Part shown: positions 11,655 to 22,956 of the stretch, piece by piece | Numbering within the stretch: the first letter of the stretch is position 1 | How the letters are laid out: the number at the start of each line of letters is the position of its first letter | Assembly: GCA_027475525.1 (NCBI GenBank) | Contig: JAMWFC010000044.1 | Location: 1,303,340 to 1,367,339, forward strand | Reading direction: 5' to 3' | DNA length: 64,000 bases | From: Macrolepiota albuminosa | Taxonomy: Eukaryota > Basidiomycota > Agaricomycetes > Agaricales > Agaricaceae | Program-made: the position numbers and the translations under genes | Notes under the pieces: generated by a model | What the model was told of the DNA's origin: nothing | What the model saw: the letters and a program-made list of their open reading frames with translations, nothing else | Database searches by the model: none

Positions 11655-13290
11655 GGGTAGAAATCAGAAAGGGCAAGCAGCTTTTGAAAGACTATAAACC
11701 CTCAGAAGCGATGAGAGATCCTGCCCCAGTGAAAGCTTCAACTTCTAATGCTAACAATGACATACCAGAAGCAACCAAGGCACCTGCCATTACAAAACCA
11801 CCACTGCATCCTTATGCTGGCCTTGGGGGCAACTACACCCCACCCCTTAATTGCAACTTCGGAGTGCCAGACAAACCTATGGGGAGCTATTGACTAACGG
11901 CGCCTATATATGACCTGGAAAAGTCTAAGATAGTTTTTGATCGCATTATGCAGAGCCAGGTTACCCTATCAGTGGGAGAGCTATGCAGTGTGGCACCAGA
12001 CATCAGGAATCAGATGTGTACCGTGGTTACCTCTCAACAAAACGTAGCTAACAACGTAATGATGGTGGATGAATGCGACGATGTGCTACCTGGATTCACG
12101 TATATCACCAAAACTGTAACTCTGGAGACCAAAGAGGAGGCTGCACTACCTAAAAAAGCTATGTCTATTGACCCAGTTGAGACCTACCTTAAGTCGCTAA
12201 AATCTAGTGACAATCCAGCCATCTTGACTGTAGCCCAGGACTCTCACGCTATTTGTTCAATTATGCTGACTGTGGATGGCAAAAGTGAAATCGAGTCTAT
12301 TGTAGACAGTGGATCTCAGATCATTTCTATGATGGCTGATGTCATTAACGAACTTGGCATCATTTACAATCTGACAATTATTCTTAATATGCAAAGCACT
12401 AACAGCACTATTGATCAATCTTTGGGAATGGCCTGTAATATTCCATGTGCTATTGGCGACCTTACATTTTACCTTCAAATTCACATTCTCAGGTCACCCG
12501 TGTATGATTTATTATTAGGAAGGCCTTTCGACGACACTAACTATTAGCGACCCTAACTCAGGTGTCAGAAGAATGGTCCTAACATTTCTATGAGGGAAAT
12601 TCCAGAAGCCAGGATTAAGAAAGCAACTTTACGTTAGCAACAACCCTTGCAAGTATTTTCCAGCGCCATCAAGGAGATGAGTGATGAGGATCATGGAGAT
12701 GAAGTGCTTATCTTGGACTATAATTATTGGACTGGGCAAGTAACCCTTATATCACATACCCCTTTAGCCTATGAAATTTTGAACTCTTCTTTGTTGCTTA
12801 CTAGCAAAGCTTTATTCTACTTATACCTCACTGCGTCCAATATTACTGAAAACCTTTTGACAGACACTTATTTCATTTCTACTCCTGACTCTAAAGAACC
12901 TTTGATATCTGGTTTTGCTAGAAACCAAAATTCCATTTATAATACATTTGCTAACAATAGTACCCCTAAGCACAAAGGGGTTCAGGTCAAAAAGAAGTAC
13001 AAACCAGTAGCGCTTAAAACAAAACCGGTAGCGAGCGCCATATCCAAGGAATTTCACATTGAAAGAAAGATTATTGGCGACCTATTAGCGACCATTCCTG
13101 AACTCAATCTGAATCTGCCACCCTTTGAACCTACAGGGCGATTTATGGAGGAGCAACAGGCACTATTCCTTAGTGTCCATGATACAGGCTTTCTATCCAT
13201 AGCAAAACTAGATGTATTAGTCAACATTATGCAAAAACAAAACGAAGCATTTGCTTGGGAGAATACACAAGCTGGTTCTTTGCATGCTGC
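11655..13290 (+). pseudogene. Gypsy-A gag C-terminus and retropepsin
   Basis: 11655-11893 resembles the gag tail (HPYAGLGGNYTPPLNCNFG, family HPxxxxxxxxYxPPxxRNFG). From 11948 an open frame carries a retropepsin: ESIVDSGSQIISM with catalytic DSG, an inner MQSTNSTIDQSLGMA block, and the C-terminal LLLGRPFD, in proper order. The next frame (12647-13297) is the linker preceding RT, ending NEAFAWENTQAG (family EKAFAWxxxEKG). Stops near 11894, 12547 and 12640. The protease itself looks intact, but flanking frames are broken. Confidence 0.8.
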
Positions 13291-13296
13291 AATTTA

Positions 13297-14163
13297 AAAT
13301 TTTAGGGCACATTTGCATGCCAGAGGGCAGGATCCCTGAGGAGAGCTGATTAGTGCTTCTGGAGAAGTGGGGAGTCTGTCATAACCTCTCGGAAGTTCAT
13401 ATGTTTCTAGGCACAGTAGGCATTCTTCACATGTTAATTCACCATTTTTCACATTAGGCGCACACTCTTAACCGCTTAACTTGTTTTGAGGTCCCCTTCA
13501 AATTCAGATCCGACCAAATTAATGCCCAAAAGGACTTAGTGAAGGTGCTGCAGGAAGCGAAGCCATTGGTTCCCACCAACTATACTACTCCCAATCCTGT
13601 TATACTTGCTGTTGACACTTTATACATTGCGGTCAGCTTCTTTTTATGTCAGTGTGACAGCACAAATTGAAAAAATCAGGCACTACAATTGCTTCAGATT
13701 AATAACCCTTAATGACAGAGAATTGCACTATAGTCAGCCCAAGTTAGAGCTGTATGGCTTGTTTCAATTGTTTCAGGCACTACGAATGTATCTCATTGGG
13801 GTTCAAAATCTGATTGTCGAAGTCAACGCACGCTACATCAAAGGAATGCTCCAGAATTCAGATATTCAACCTTCAGCCAGTATGAATTGCTGGGTAGTAG
13901 CAATACTAATATTTCACTTTGAGCTCGTTCATGTCAAAAGTGGTTTCATGGACCTGATGGACTGTCTAGACGACCAAGGCAGCCAGAAAACAAGGTGTCA
14001 GATGAAAGCAACAATGACGTATTTGATGACTGGATTGACCGGCTGCACGATTTTGTATATATCATTCAATTACCTATTCCAGCACTTTGCAAAAATTGAC
14101 CAGTCTCGACCTGGCTACACCCTATTATCCCATATCAACCTAAGCTGTATCAGGCATTATTGA
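13297..14163 (+). pseudogene. Gypsy-A RNase H region, RT deleted
   Basis: Text jumps from the pre-RT linker straight to GHICMPEGRIPEE, a motif that normally follows the whole RT palm and thumb, so roughly 250-300 codons are absent. Next come VILAVDTLYIAVSFFLCQCD (RNase H entry with Asp), LNDRELHYSQPKLELYGL (Glu), VEVNARYIKGM (normally D-A-R; Asp changed to Asn) and a final GPDGLSRR (13953 region, other frame). Several frameshifts. Without RT the copy could only move in trans. Confidence 0.75.
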
Positions 14164-15038
14164 CTTTTTACACAGCCAGTATCTATAATGTCACTAAGCC
14201 ATCTAACGATCTAAAGATAGTCGACAGACCCTTAAGGAAAGACAGTCACAATCTATCATATTCGGTGGTACCTCATAGCGCCAAAGCTAGGTCAGAAGAC
14301 CAATGAGTTGACCAGGTTAGGAAGTGGCTACAGGATTTGCACCGACTATCAGACCTTACAGATATAGAATACGCCACTTTTATTCAATAAGTGACAACTT
14401 TTTTTATAGTGGAAAATTGACTTTGACAGCAAAATAGAGCTGGCACTCATAAATTAGTAATCAAACCAGATAGTCAAATCAGAATTCTATGCGCTATACA
14501 CGATGACTTAGGACACCGGGGACTCTATGTGATGAGGGTGAACTTATTGGAACGTTTTTGCTGGCCTCAAGTTAGCGCTAATATTGCATGGTATATTTGC
14601 ACTTGTTATCTTTGCCAAATCCAGCAGATGCATCAAGTTCTTATTCCTTCAACAGTAGCAACTCCAGCACCGTTATTTGGAAAAATATATATTGACACTA
14701 TGCACATGCCCAAGTCAGGGCGCTACAAGTACATCATCCAGGGAAGATGTTCCTTGGTACATTGGCTGGAGTTCTATATGCTCCAGCGAGAAAATACAGA
14801 TGCTATAAGCTAAGTGGCTCTTTGAGGACGTCGAGATTGTTACAGACAACAGAGCGCCTATAGTCAAGGTGCTTACCTATCTCACAAAGAAATACAATAT
14901 ACAGCACATTTGAGTCTCAGGATACAACAAACGTACTAACAGTATTGTGGAAAGGCCGCATTTTGATGTTTGACAGGCTCTATTCAAGGTGGTAGATGGT
15001 GATGAGAGTCGCTGGAGTGAAGCAACCTATTTGGTCTT

Positions 15039-15623
15039 TGTTGAAATTGCCTGTTGCATGCATTCCATTATGATCATCATTCTATCCCAAGTTCATTCTA
15101 TCACATGTATCCACATGTGATTATACTTTATCACATGTATCCTCCATGTGATTATTCTTTATTCACATGTATATAGTTTTCCAGTAGTATATAAACTGTA
15201 GATAGATCATCTGAAGTCCTCACTCTTTCTGACTTTGGACTTCAGCTTTAGTGACAGTTTCTGTCCCCTGTGCTTTGCCTGTCTTTAACAAAGTCCTCAC
15301 TCTTTCTGACTTTGGACTTCAGCTTTAGTGACAGTTTCTGTCCCCTGTGCTTTGCCTGTCTTTAACAGAAACTGTCACTAAAGCTGAAGTCCAAAGTCAG
15401 AAAGAGTGAGGACCTCAGATGATCTATCTACAGTTTATATACTACTGGAAAACTATATACATGTGAATAAAGAATAATCACATGTGGATACATGTGATAG
15501 AATATAATCACATGGGAATACATGTGATAGAATGAACTTGGGATAGAATGATGATCATAATGGAATGCATGCAACAGGCAATTTCAACAGTTTCTGTCCC
15601 CTGTGCTTTGCCTGTCTTTAACA
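15039..15623 (+). repeat. Copia-C1-family LTR insertion, internally rearranged
   Basis: TGTTGAAATTGCC at the start and GTCTTTAACA at the end are the LTR termini of Copia-C1. GTCTT at 15034-15038 and 15624-15628 is a 5-bp target duplication. Inside, a forward LTR (15039-15290) is followed by a 77-bp duplicate, then an almost complete inverted copy and a forward tail, making a long hairpin. A normal solo LTR is about 250-300 bp, so the extra material may be an assembly join. Confidence 0.75.
15214..15367. repeat. 77-bp tandem duplication in the Copia LTR insert
   Basis: Unit starts at 15214 and again at 15291 (AAGTCCTCACTC...). Lies just before the inverted LTR copy, so both may stem from one faulty join. 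Confidence 0.9.
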
Positions 15624-16226
15624 GTCTTCTGGTCCAAACAAGTTACGGTGTGAAAGAGGATGGGCTGCTCTCCTTACTACACTGTGACTGGCACATATCC
15701 CCTGCTTCCAGCAGATGTTGTGGAGGCGACGTACTTACAACCCCCACTGAACTCAATACTGTCTTCCACTGATATGATTGCTAGGCACACTATAGACCTA
15801 CAACGATGCATGGAGGATCTTGAGCGCTTACATGAGATGGTATTTCAAGCTAGACAACAGGCCGCACTATGATTTGAAAGCGAGCATAGTGCCACAATCC
15901 GAGATTTCAACCTTGCAGCTGGCGCCCTAGTACTAATGCGCAACTCAAAAATTGAAGTTACCCATAACAAAAAGATGTGACCTCGGTACCTAGGACCCCT
16001 CATAGTAGTTTTCTGCAATAGGGGAGGTGCCTACATACTCTGCAAGTTGGACAGCTCAGTTTTGCATCGACTGGTAGTGGCATTCCAACTCATTCCCTAC
16101 TTAGCATGTGAACACATTTCATTACTTTTGTCGGCGCTGGACATTGACACAGCCAAACTTTGAGAGCTTGAAGAGACTGAGTTGGTGGATGATGACAAGA
16201 CCACTCTGGATGATGATGAGGAGTAG

Positions 16227-16419
16227 TAGTAAATGAATACAAAAAATGAGGTGAGTCAAAGGTCCTCATTGTAGGTCCTCTTCTGTAGCGTAGCTTGTTT
16301 AGTTGTAGTTGTAGTCAGTTAGATAGTCCATCTTGTACTCATTCCAAGCTTATTTAATTTTATTCTTTTATGATTGTTGCCTTGCCTAAGCATGATCAAG
16401 AGGTGCTAATAGCTAGCAA
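16227..16419. other. Gap between convergent genes of Gypsy-A
   Basis: Pol ends at 16226 on the plus strand and the antisense gene ends near 16420 on the minus strand. The gap has no coding potential that I can see. Confidence 0.4.
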
Positions 16420-19400
16420 TTCTTAGGTCGCCTGTGGGCAGATAGAGCGCCTGGAGGTGGTGCATTAGAAGATGGTATGGGGGGTACAGGAATGCTAGAA
16501 GGAGGTGCAGGAGGAGCACCTAGGCGAGGAGCACAAGGAGTGCCAGGAGGGGCAGCAGAGGGATCGGAAGATAAGTACTCCATTCTCATCTAAATGAGAC
16601 TCTAAAGACGTAAAGAGAAAGGCCGTGCGTTCAAACACTGCTCTACAAGCGCTGAAGTTAACAAGAGAGGGAAGGGGGAGGAGCCATGAGAGGCTCTTAG
16701 AAGCGGCAGAGAATTAGCAACCTAAGGTCAGGAGAAAAGAGATAACAAACTTCCGGTCTTGTGGAGAAGACTGGTCATACTTGAAGTGATATCTGTAACA
16801 GGCATCTACAGAACGCATAAGCACTACTCAAGACACATGTTAATAGAAGGCATACTGTGATCAAGGGTTTGTCTAATTTGATCATCCACTCTTCAGATGC
16901 AGCTAGCAGGATTCAATACCTGCGCACCAGGGTCATGATGTTGCCATTCTCATGCAGAGAGCTGCCAGTAGGCATTAACGCAAGAAACTGCTCTAGATGG
17001 TCTAGGATCACAGGACGGTAAAGAAGTGCAGGCTCATCAAGAAGGAGGGAAAGTTCTGGCATGATGTGATATTGATCAGTTTACCAGCACCAGAACCCAT
17101 AAAATACCTCAAGCTACTTGCAGAGTCACAGAGACTTGGGAATTCTTACATATGTGAAACAATCATGGGGGGGCAACAACAGCGATGCAATTCATAAAAC
17201 TACGACACAGGAAATCAAATATCTAAAATCTGTCAGTCCAGTGGTGCCACGGAAAAGAAGGAGTTGCCTTATATAAATGACATGGGAGATGGACGTGCAT
17301 CAAGGACCAGGCAAAAGGAGAGGCCAGGGAGGCCTCCATCCTTTGGCAGGACCACAAAAAAGCTGACCACCAGTAGATGAGCGGAGAGCCTAGCGAGGTG
17401 ACATGTTAGAAGGGAGAAACGAGGTAATGGTGGCAAACCAGATAGTGGGTCTCCTTCAGCAACAGCTCCAGACGCTCTTTTGTCTCCTCAGTCAAGATTT
17501 GCTTTCTTTGGCAACTATTAGAAGAGAAGAAGGATGAAAAAGGCAATAGCGCACCTGAAAAATCCAACTCCAATTCTTCTCCATACCGAAACAGGTCAAA
17601 GGCACATCATCATTCCAAATCTCACAAGCTGCACATAGTAGCTGACAGCACAACCTAACTCGATGACTCCGTTGGTCAGTCCCAGCACACTGACAGCTGG
17701 GTAGTGGTGGAAGAAGGAGGTAGCGCATTCCAGAAAAGTGGGAGGATCAATCATGACATGAGCATGATTACAGCGGGGAGACAACACGAGGCCAGTTGGG
17801 CTTTCCATTGCAAAGACTGATGAGGTTTAATTGAGGCATGGGCAATTTATAGGACTTGAGCAGTGTTTCAATTAGCAACAGCGTGGGAGGACACTTCTCA
17901 AGGGACTTGAACCCTGACAAGGACGCAAGCCAATAGAATGCGCTTGACTGATTTTTAGATCACGCAAAGAAGAAGTTAACCTTCGAGATTTGGCGCTTAT
18001 ACCCACCATCACTGAATACCCACAAGTGATCAGTAGCACTCTATTTCTTGTACATTAAACTTCTTGCATGAATCGACTTATTTTTCTACAGACAATAAAT
18101 ACCCTACCAATGATGTCAGTCATGTCCTTGATATGGCGAAGTTGCTGGCAAAGATCTGTGGCAGGAGTGACAGGATAGGAGAACTTGTCCCCAAGCCAAG
18201 AATAGGCATCACCGGAAATGCACATAGCAGGAAGAGGAGTCCAGAAGAGATCAAACTTAGCAGAGGTCAGAGAAGGGGAGAACAAACTAATGAATGCAGA
18301 CTTACTCAAACAGTTACAGGGGCACAAGGAGTCCATTCATGATGCTCGTTGCCTAGAGACATGGCTTTAGCAGAGGAAAGGTGAATGCCATACAAAGGCA
18401 AGTACCTCCAGCAGCGATGATGCTTGCCTTGGGCCACTAAGGTCCCTTTGGACTCAGGCATGGTGGAAGACTCGCGAGTACTGGGGAAAGAGGAAAGGCT
18501 GCGAAAAGGAGTAAGGGACAGAGTAATAGGAAGAGCGATGGGGGAGGTGCTAGCCACAGCGGGCTCAGGGGCAGGGGTAGCGCCAGCGACAGACATGATG
18601 ACATCTTCGGCAGGAGGGATATCCACGACAACAGGAAATGAAGGAGTAGAGGACCTGGCGACAAAGAGGTTAGCACAAAAAAAAAGAAAACACAAGGACC
18701 ACACACCAGTTACTACTAGGGCCGCTCTGATAAGGGTTAGCAGTGATAGGGGGAGTAAGGCAAAGCAGAAGAGCACGTACTGCCAACAGCGCATCAGTAT
18801 TGACTACAGGCTCAGCCTCATCATCATCTTCGCCCTCAGTGTCCCTCTCTGTATCCTCCCCTTCATCTGTAGACGACTCAGTGGTAGACAAGACCATGGG
18901 AGTAGCAGGCGCTAGCTCACGGCACTTACCAGGACTCTTGCTAGAAGAGGCAACAACTGGCTTATGTTTCAGAGGAACGGAATGACGAGGAGAGCGGGCA
19001 AAAGGTACTGCCATGGTGGTGCCATCTTGGGTAATAGAAAGCGCTAGGCTTGCAGCGCTAATCACAGTAGGTAGGCTGGTGAGTAGCTGCCAGATCACAT
19101 TGCTGCAGCACAAAGGCCTGGGCATTACAAACCAAGACTGCATGATAGTGTCTCTACCATGTTCATGAGTACGAATCCCATTGAAGGCACAACCTTGTTT
19201 CAACACATCGCATTGGTAGCAGGGAAGAGAGGCAGTGGGAAACCAGCAGCCCTCAGGATCATTCTCAGACCAACATTTGTCACACTGGGAAAGAAGTTAG
19301 TGATGTCATCAACCTATCAGGAATGAACAAGTACTTACTGCACCAATCTTCACCCTAAAAGCACGACGCTTCGTGGACGCAACAGTAATCTTCTTCTTAG

Positions 19401-20383
19401 CGCCAAGTACTTGGACACCAGTATCAATAACGGTAGTATTGTGGCAAAGGCATAACAAGTTACAAAGCTCCGTGTTGGTGAACATAGTCTGGTTGGGCAT
19501 CTAAGAATGGCACAATCAGGCACTAAAGTCTAGCGATCTTAAAAAAAGAAACACTTACAACATACAAAGAGGCAACACAAGCAGGAAGATTGATCTGGGA
19601 AGCGAAGTGAGTAAATAATTAGAAGCAAGAAAGCAAGGACACATAGTACATTTGGGAGGGCTAGCATGAGCAGAGGACATGCGATCAATAACAACAGCAA
19701 AGTTACAGGGGGAAAGGCAAGAAGTAGTATGAGTGAGTCTAGGCCAAGGCTCATTGGAGGTAACAGCAATTCATTTAATGGCTAAATGAGGAGGCGCAGT
19801 ATGAGTGGGAAAAGCAATGATTGAGGCAGTGCAAGCAGAAGAACCAGCGCCACGAAAAGGACTGCTAAGAATGGGAGGAGGCTGGACAGAAGCAGAAGAA
19901 GAAGGAGCAGTAGGAGCGGCAGGGGCGGAAGGAACAGTAGAGGCTGACAGAGCACTAGAGAGACTGGCAATGGTGGGCGACATAGCAGCCAACTACTAAA
20001 GTCAACATCGGGAATAAGAAGAAGAGAAGGGGAGATGTACTTCACCAACCTCAGTACTAGCCAACAAGGCGTCATGGGCACTGAACCTTAGCACCACAAA
20101 ACCAAAATTAAACCTAAAAACTTACAAACAAGTACATGAATGGGCGCAACCAATTGGCACCTTTGTATTTGCAGTACTGGGCCATGCACCACTCATGAAC
20201 CTTGACGCCCCACGCCTAGGAACTGTCAGAGCTGCAGACCACAAGCCACCGCTGATAGAGCTGCATGATTGATTCCAGGGACGGTTTGTGGCAGATCTGC
20301 GGGACCGACAGACTTAGCATGATTGAATAAATAAAAGGCCTTAGCCAGGAAATTGCGGAGGGCAGAGGAATCAAAAGTAGACA
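16420..20383 (-). pseudogene. Gypsy-A antisense accessory gene, Zn2Cys6-like
   Basis: Minus-strand coding is discontinuous as if spliced: 20383-20215 (start MSTFDSSALRNFLAK), 19992-19771 (Ser/Pro/Ala-rich), 19500-19309, about 19290-19170 with a cysteine cluster CDKC...C...CYQCDVLKQGC (CX2CX8CX8CX2CX6C, close to the fungal Zn2Cys6 pattern), 18794-18306 (Pro/Ser-rich), 18230-18055, 17808-17490 and 17080-16850. An intron-like GTATGCC...CTGTAG is at about 16854-16806. Homologous pieces in the same order occur at 22957-27552. The start lies 148 bp from the 3' LTR. Function unknown; a DNA-binding regulator is an inference from the cysteine cluster. Stops and frame changes indicate decay. Confidence 0.6.
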
Positions 20384-20520
20384 TCCTGAAAAGATGGGAC
20401 AAAAAACACAAGAAGGAGAAGTGCTGAAAACAACTTTTTTATAAGGCACCGCAGCATCATACAGACTGTAGCGCAGTCAAATTAATGACAGCGTTTGACT
20501 GAGGACAGTCAATTTTTCAG

Positions 20521-20531
20521 TTGGGGGGAGA
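20521..20531 (+). promoter_or_regulatory. Polypurine tract of Gypsy-A
   Basis: TTGGGGGGAGA immediately precedes the TG of the 3' LTR on the pol-sense strand, where plus-strand cDNA synthesis is primed. The mirror copy at 22774 upward reads as the same tract on the minus strand. Confidence 0.65.
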
Positions 20532-21239
20532 TGATAGGCTTCTACTTGGACTGAGCACATCAAGGAACATTATAGGCCAACCAACACTTGACACACTGGA
20601 GACTCTAGTGACCAGTTTGTGTACAGAGCAGCCCTAGCTCTGTCACTCTATTGCAGGACTTATCCATTTATCCTATTCACCAGTTACCAGGCCTTCAGCA
20701 CACTCCATTTACCTATTTTAAAGACAAAGGAGGCTCAGAATATATAGCACTAACACGACAGTGGGATGAGACTCTAACCAAACTCCAATCACTTCCAGAA
20801 GGAGTCAGCAGTAGGCACTGCCATTTGACAAGGCACTTCAATCAGAAGTCTAAAAGGATCAATGACAGCAGCACAAGATATACTTAAACCCAATATCTGG
20901 ACCTGTCAGGAACTGATACAATGAGTAGCGCTGACATTAGCACTTACAGCATCTGTCGAGGATTTTCTGACCATACCCCAGAACAGCCTGGCCAATTGGA
21001 GTTATAGTAAAAGTGACCAGACCTGTATAATTCTAAGTCAATTTAGAGTCACCGTTGGTCACTGTGGGTCATAACGCTGTTAGTCACCGTCATCCATATG
21101 CAAAAGGTCACCATTGACAGGTCACCATTAGAAGAAACTATGAGGAGAGGCGCTAGGAAGTAGCACCGCAAATAGACTTATCTTGGAAAAAAATAGTAGC
21201 GCATAATATATAAGATAGCTACTTCACATGTATATAACA
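20532..21239 (+). repeat. Gypsy-A 3' LTR (LTR1)
   Basis: TGATAGGCTTCTAC ... CATGTATATAACA, TG...CA, 708 bp. Inverted copies are at 22075-22773 and 62854-63563. The pol-sense orientation and the adjacent polypurine tract make it a 3' LTR. CpG sites are partly retained. Confidence 0.85.
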
Positions 21240-21412
21240 AGGTAGTCCCAGGGTCTATAATGTGGTGTGGTCAGGGATACTATGTGATGGCAGGCCTTGA
21301 TGCTTGTAATGGCGGTGTTGGTGGTTGTGATGGTGGGGGTTGTGTTGTGGGGTCGGAGGAGGGGTTCCAGGAATGTCCTGGGGGGGTCCCAGATGAAAGG
21401 GTCATGACACTT
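21240..21412 (-). repeat. Degenerate LTR end, Gypsy-1/2 family
   Basis: The stretch up to GGGTCATGACA mirrors the inner GC-rich end of the Gypsy-2 LTR (GGGGTCGTGACA), with GTGGGGTCGGAGG and TGTCCTGGGGG retained and many C-to-T or G-to-A changes. Truncated at the junction with LTR1. Confidence 0.6.
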
Positions 21413-22074
21413 AACCTTCCTTTGATCTGTCTTTGGGCATATTGTGATGTGAACTCTGTTACTTATAAATGACATACAACAATATGAGAAAAGTTCTACT
21501 TATAAATTTATACAAATATATTGATACATACAAGTGCTGCTCCTTGTATATGGTACTGTACATCTGTATTGGCCCCACCTCTTAGCTTAGTATTGTAGCT
21601 TGCCAATGTTAAACAGAATTCATCATCATCATCATCATCTCTGGCTTGGATAAGAGCTTGAGGCACAATGCTCCAGTACAGTGCCTTGTATAAGGTGCTT
21701 ACCAAGGAAGGCAAATCAGCCTCCTGGCTGGCAACAAGGCCAGCTAAAAGCTCAGAGAGATTCAGAGCATCCCTCATGCAGGCAAATACAGCCTTTGTAA
21801 ATGCAGAAGCTCTTACTGCAGAACAAAGCAGCAAGTTTCCAGCTAAAGCACTGATAGAGAGCCTGGCCAGGCTCTTCCTGTTACAGTAGCTGGAGATGCC
21901 ACACCAATCTGAGCCCAGGTTGGAAGAAGAGTCATGTCTTTAACCTGACAAAGAAAAAGCATGAGCTGTCAAGCCTACATACAACCAGAACTTTGTCCTG
22001 GCTTTTCTCCTCCAACAAGCTAGCATGATTTGAACGCTAAGGGTAACTTGGGTGCTCAAAGGGTTATGATTTAT
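21413..22074. other. Spacer between the two inverted Gypsy-A/B LTRs
   Basis: It contains a 108-codon minus-strand open frame (21834-21508) with an Asp run (DDDDDDE) that I do not recognise. Its right edge (about 22019-22074) matches the leader beyond the Gypsy-C 5' LTR (about 62796-62853), which suggests LTR2 once also served as a 5' LTR. No other structure seen. Confidence 0.45.
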
Positions 22075-22773
22075 TGTTATATACATGTGTAGTAGCTATT
22101 TTTTATACTATATGCTACTGCATTTCCAAGATAAGTCTATTTGTGGCGTTACCAATTAGCACCTTTTCTTGTAGTCCCAGCTAATAGCAACCTGTCAACA
22201 GTGACCGACAGCATATGGACAATAGTAACCGATAGCATTATAGCCCATTGGACATGGTGACTCTAAATTGACTTAGAATTGTACAATTCTGCTCACTTTT
22301 AATATAAATCCTGATTGGCCAGGCCACTCTGGGATATGGTCAGAAAATTCTCAACAGACATTGTGAGTGCTAATATCAGCGCTAAACATTGTATCAATTT
22401 CTGATAAGTTCAAATGTCAGGCTTGAGTATATAATATCCTGTGCTGTTGTCATTGATTCCTTAGAGTTCTGATTGAGGTGCCTTGTCAAATGGCAGTGCC
22501 TAATGCTAACCCCTTCTGGAAGTGATTGGGGTTTGGTCAGAGTTACCTCCTCACCATTGTGCTAGCACTATGGTCCTAGGCCTCCTTGAAGTCAACAGAT
22601 AGTGTGTGGTGAAGAACTGGAAAATGTTGAATGAGACTTATAAGTAAAGCTTGCCACAAAGCACCAAAGCCAGAGATATTCTGAGTCTCAGCAAATTGCT
22701 GGAGTCTAATATGTTGAATATTGGTAATTCCATTATGTCTCTTGATGTGCTCAGCCTGAGTAGAAGCCTATTA
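22075..22773 (-). repeat. Gypsy-B 3' LTR (LTR2)
   Basis: Plus strand TGTTATATACATG ... GAAGCCTATTA. It is the inverted counterpart of LTR1 and of similar length. Its right side begins TCTCCCTCCAACTG, i.e. the minus-strand polypurine tract, so it is the 3' LTR of a minus-oriented element whose antisense gene follows at 22957. Confidence 0.8.
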
Positions 22774-22956
22774 TCTCCCTCCAACTGAAAAATTAACTGT
22801 CCTCAGTCAAATACTGTCATTAATTTGACTGCACTATGGTCTGTGTGATGCTGCTGGCATCTTATAAAAATTGTTTCTAGACATTTCTTTCTGCTCATGT
22901 TAGTCTTTTCTTCTCTCCTCATATTGACAATATTGATTCTGAGTAGTTGGCCACTA

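Larger units (their letters stand above)
14400..16226 (+). pseudogene. Gypsy-A integrase, split by a Copia LTR
   Basis: The zinc-binding HHCC module is visible (IHDDLGHRGLYV ... CTCYLCQ), followed by IDTMHMP (first catalytic Asp), EIVTDNRAPIV (second Asp, 14835 region) and NSIVERPHFDV (Glu). The reading stops at 15038, where a 585-bp LTR insert begins, and resumes at 15629 with MGCSPYYTVTGTYPLL and a long C-terminal domain ending in an acidic tail at 16226. Stops at about 14813 and 15871. Insertion target duplication GTCTT flanks the LTR. Confidence 0.8.
11655..21239 (+). mobile_element. Gypsy-A: 5'-truncated, RT-deleted element with antisense gene
   Basis: Order on the plus strand: gag C-terminus, aspartic protease, [RT missing], RNase H, integrase, then an oppositely oriented accessory gene, a purine-rich tract (TTGGGGGGAGA, 20521-20531) and the 3' LTR. 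The 5' LTR and gag N-terminus are lost at the junction with LINE DNA at about 11650. A rearranged Copia LTR is inserted in the integrase gene. Protein texts match a Gypsy family widespread in Agaricomycetes. Confidence 0.8.

Noticed and set aside
21600..21640. CAT/ATC trinucleotide run (six to seven units) as a notable microsatellite.
   Set aside because: Short and simply encodes the Asp run of the minus-strand frame; no further significance.
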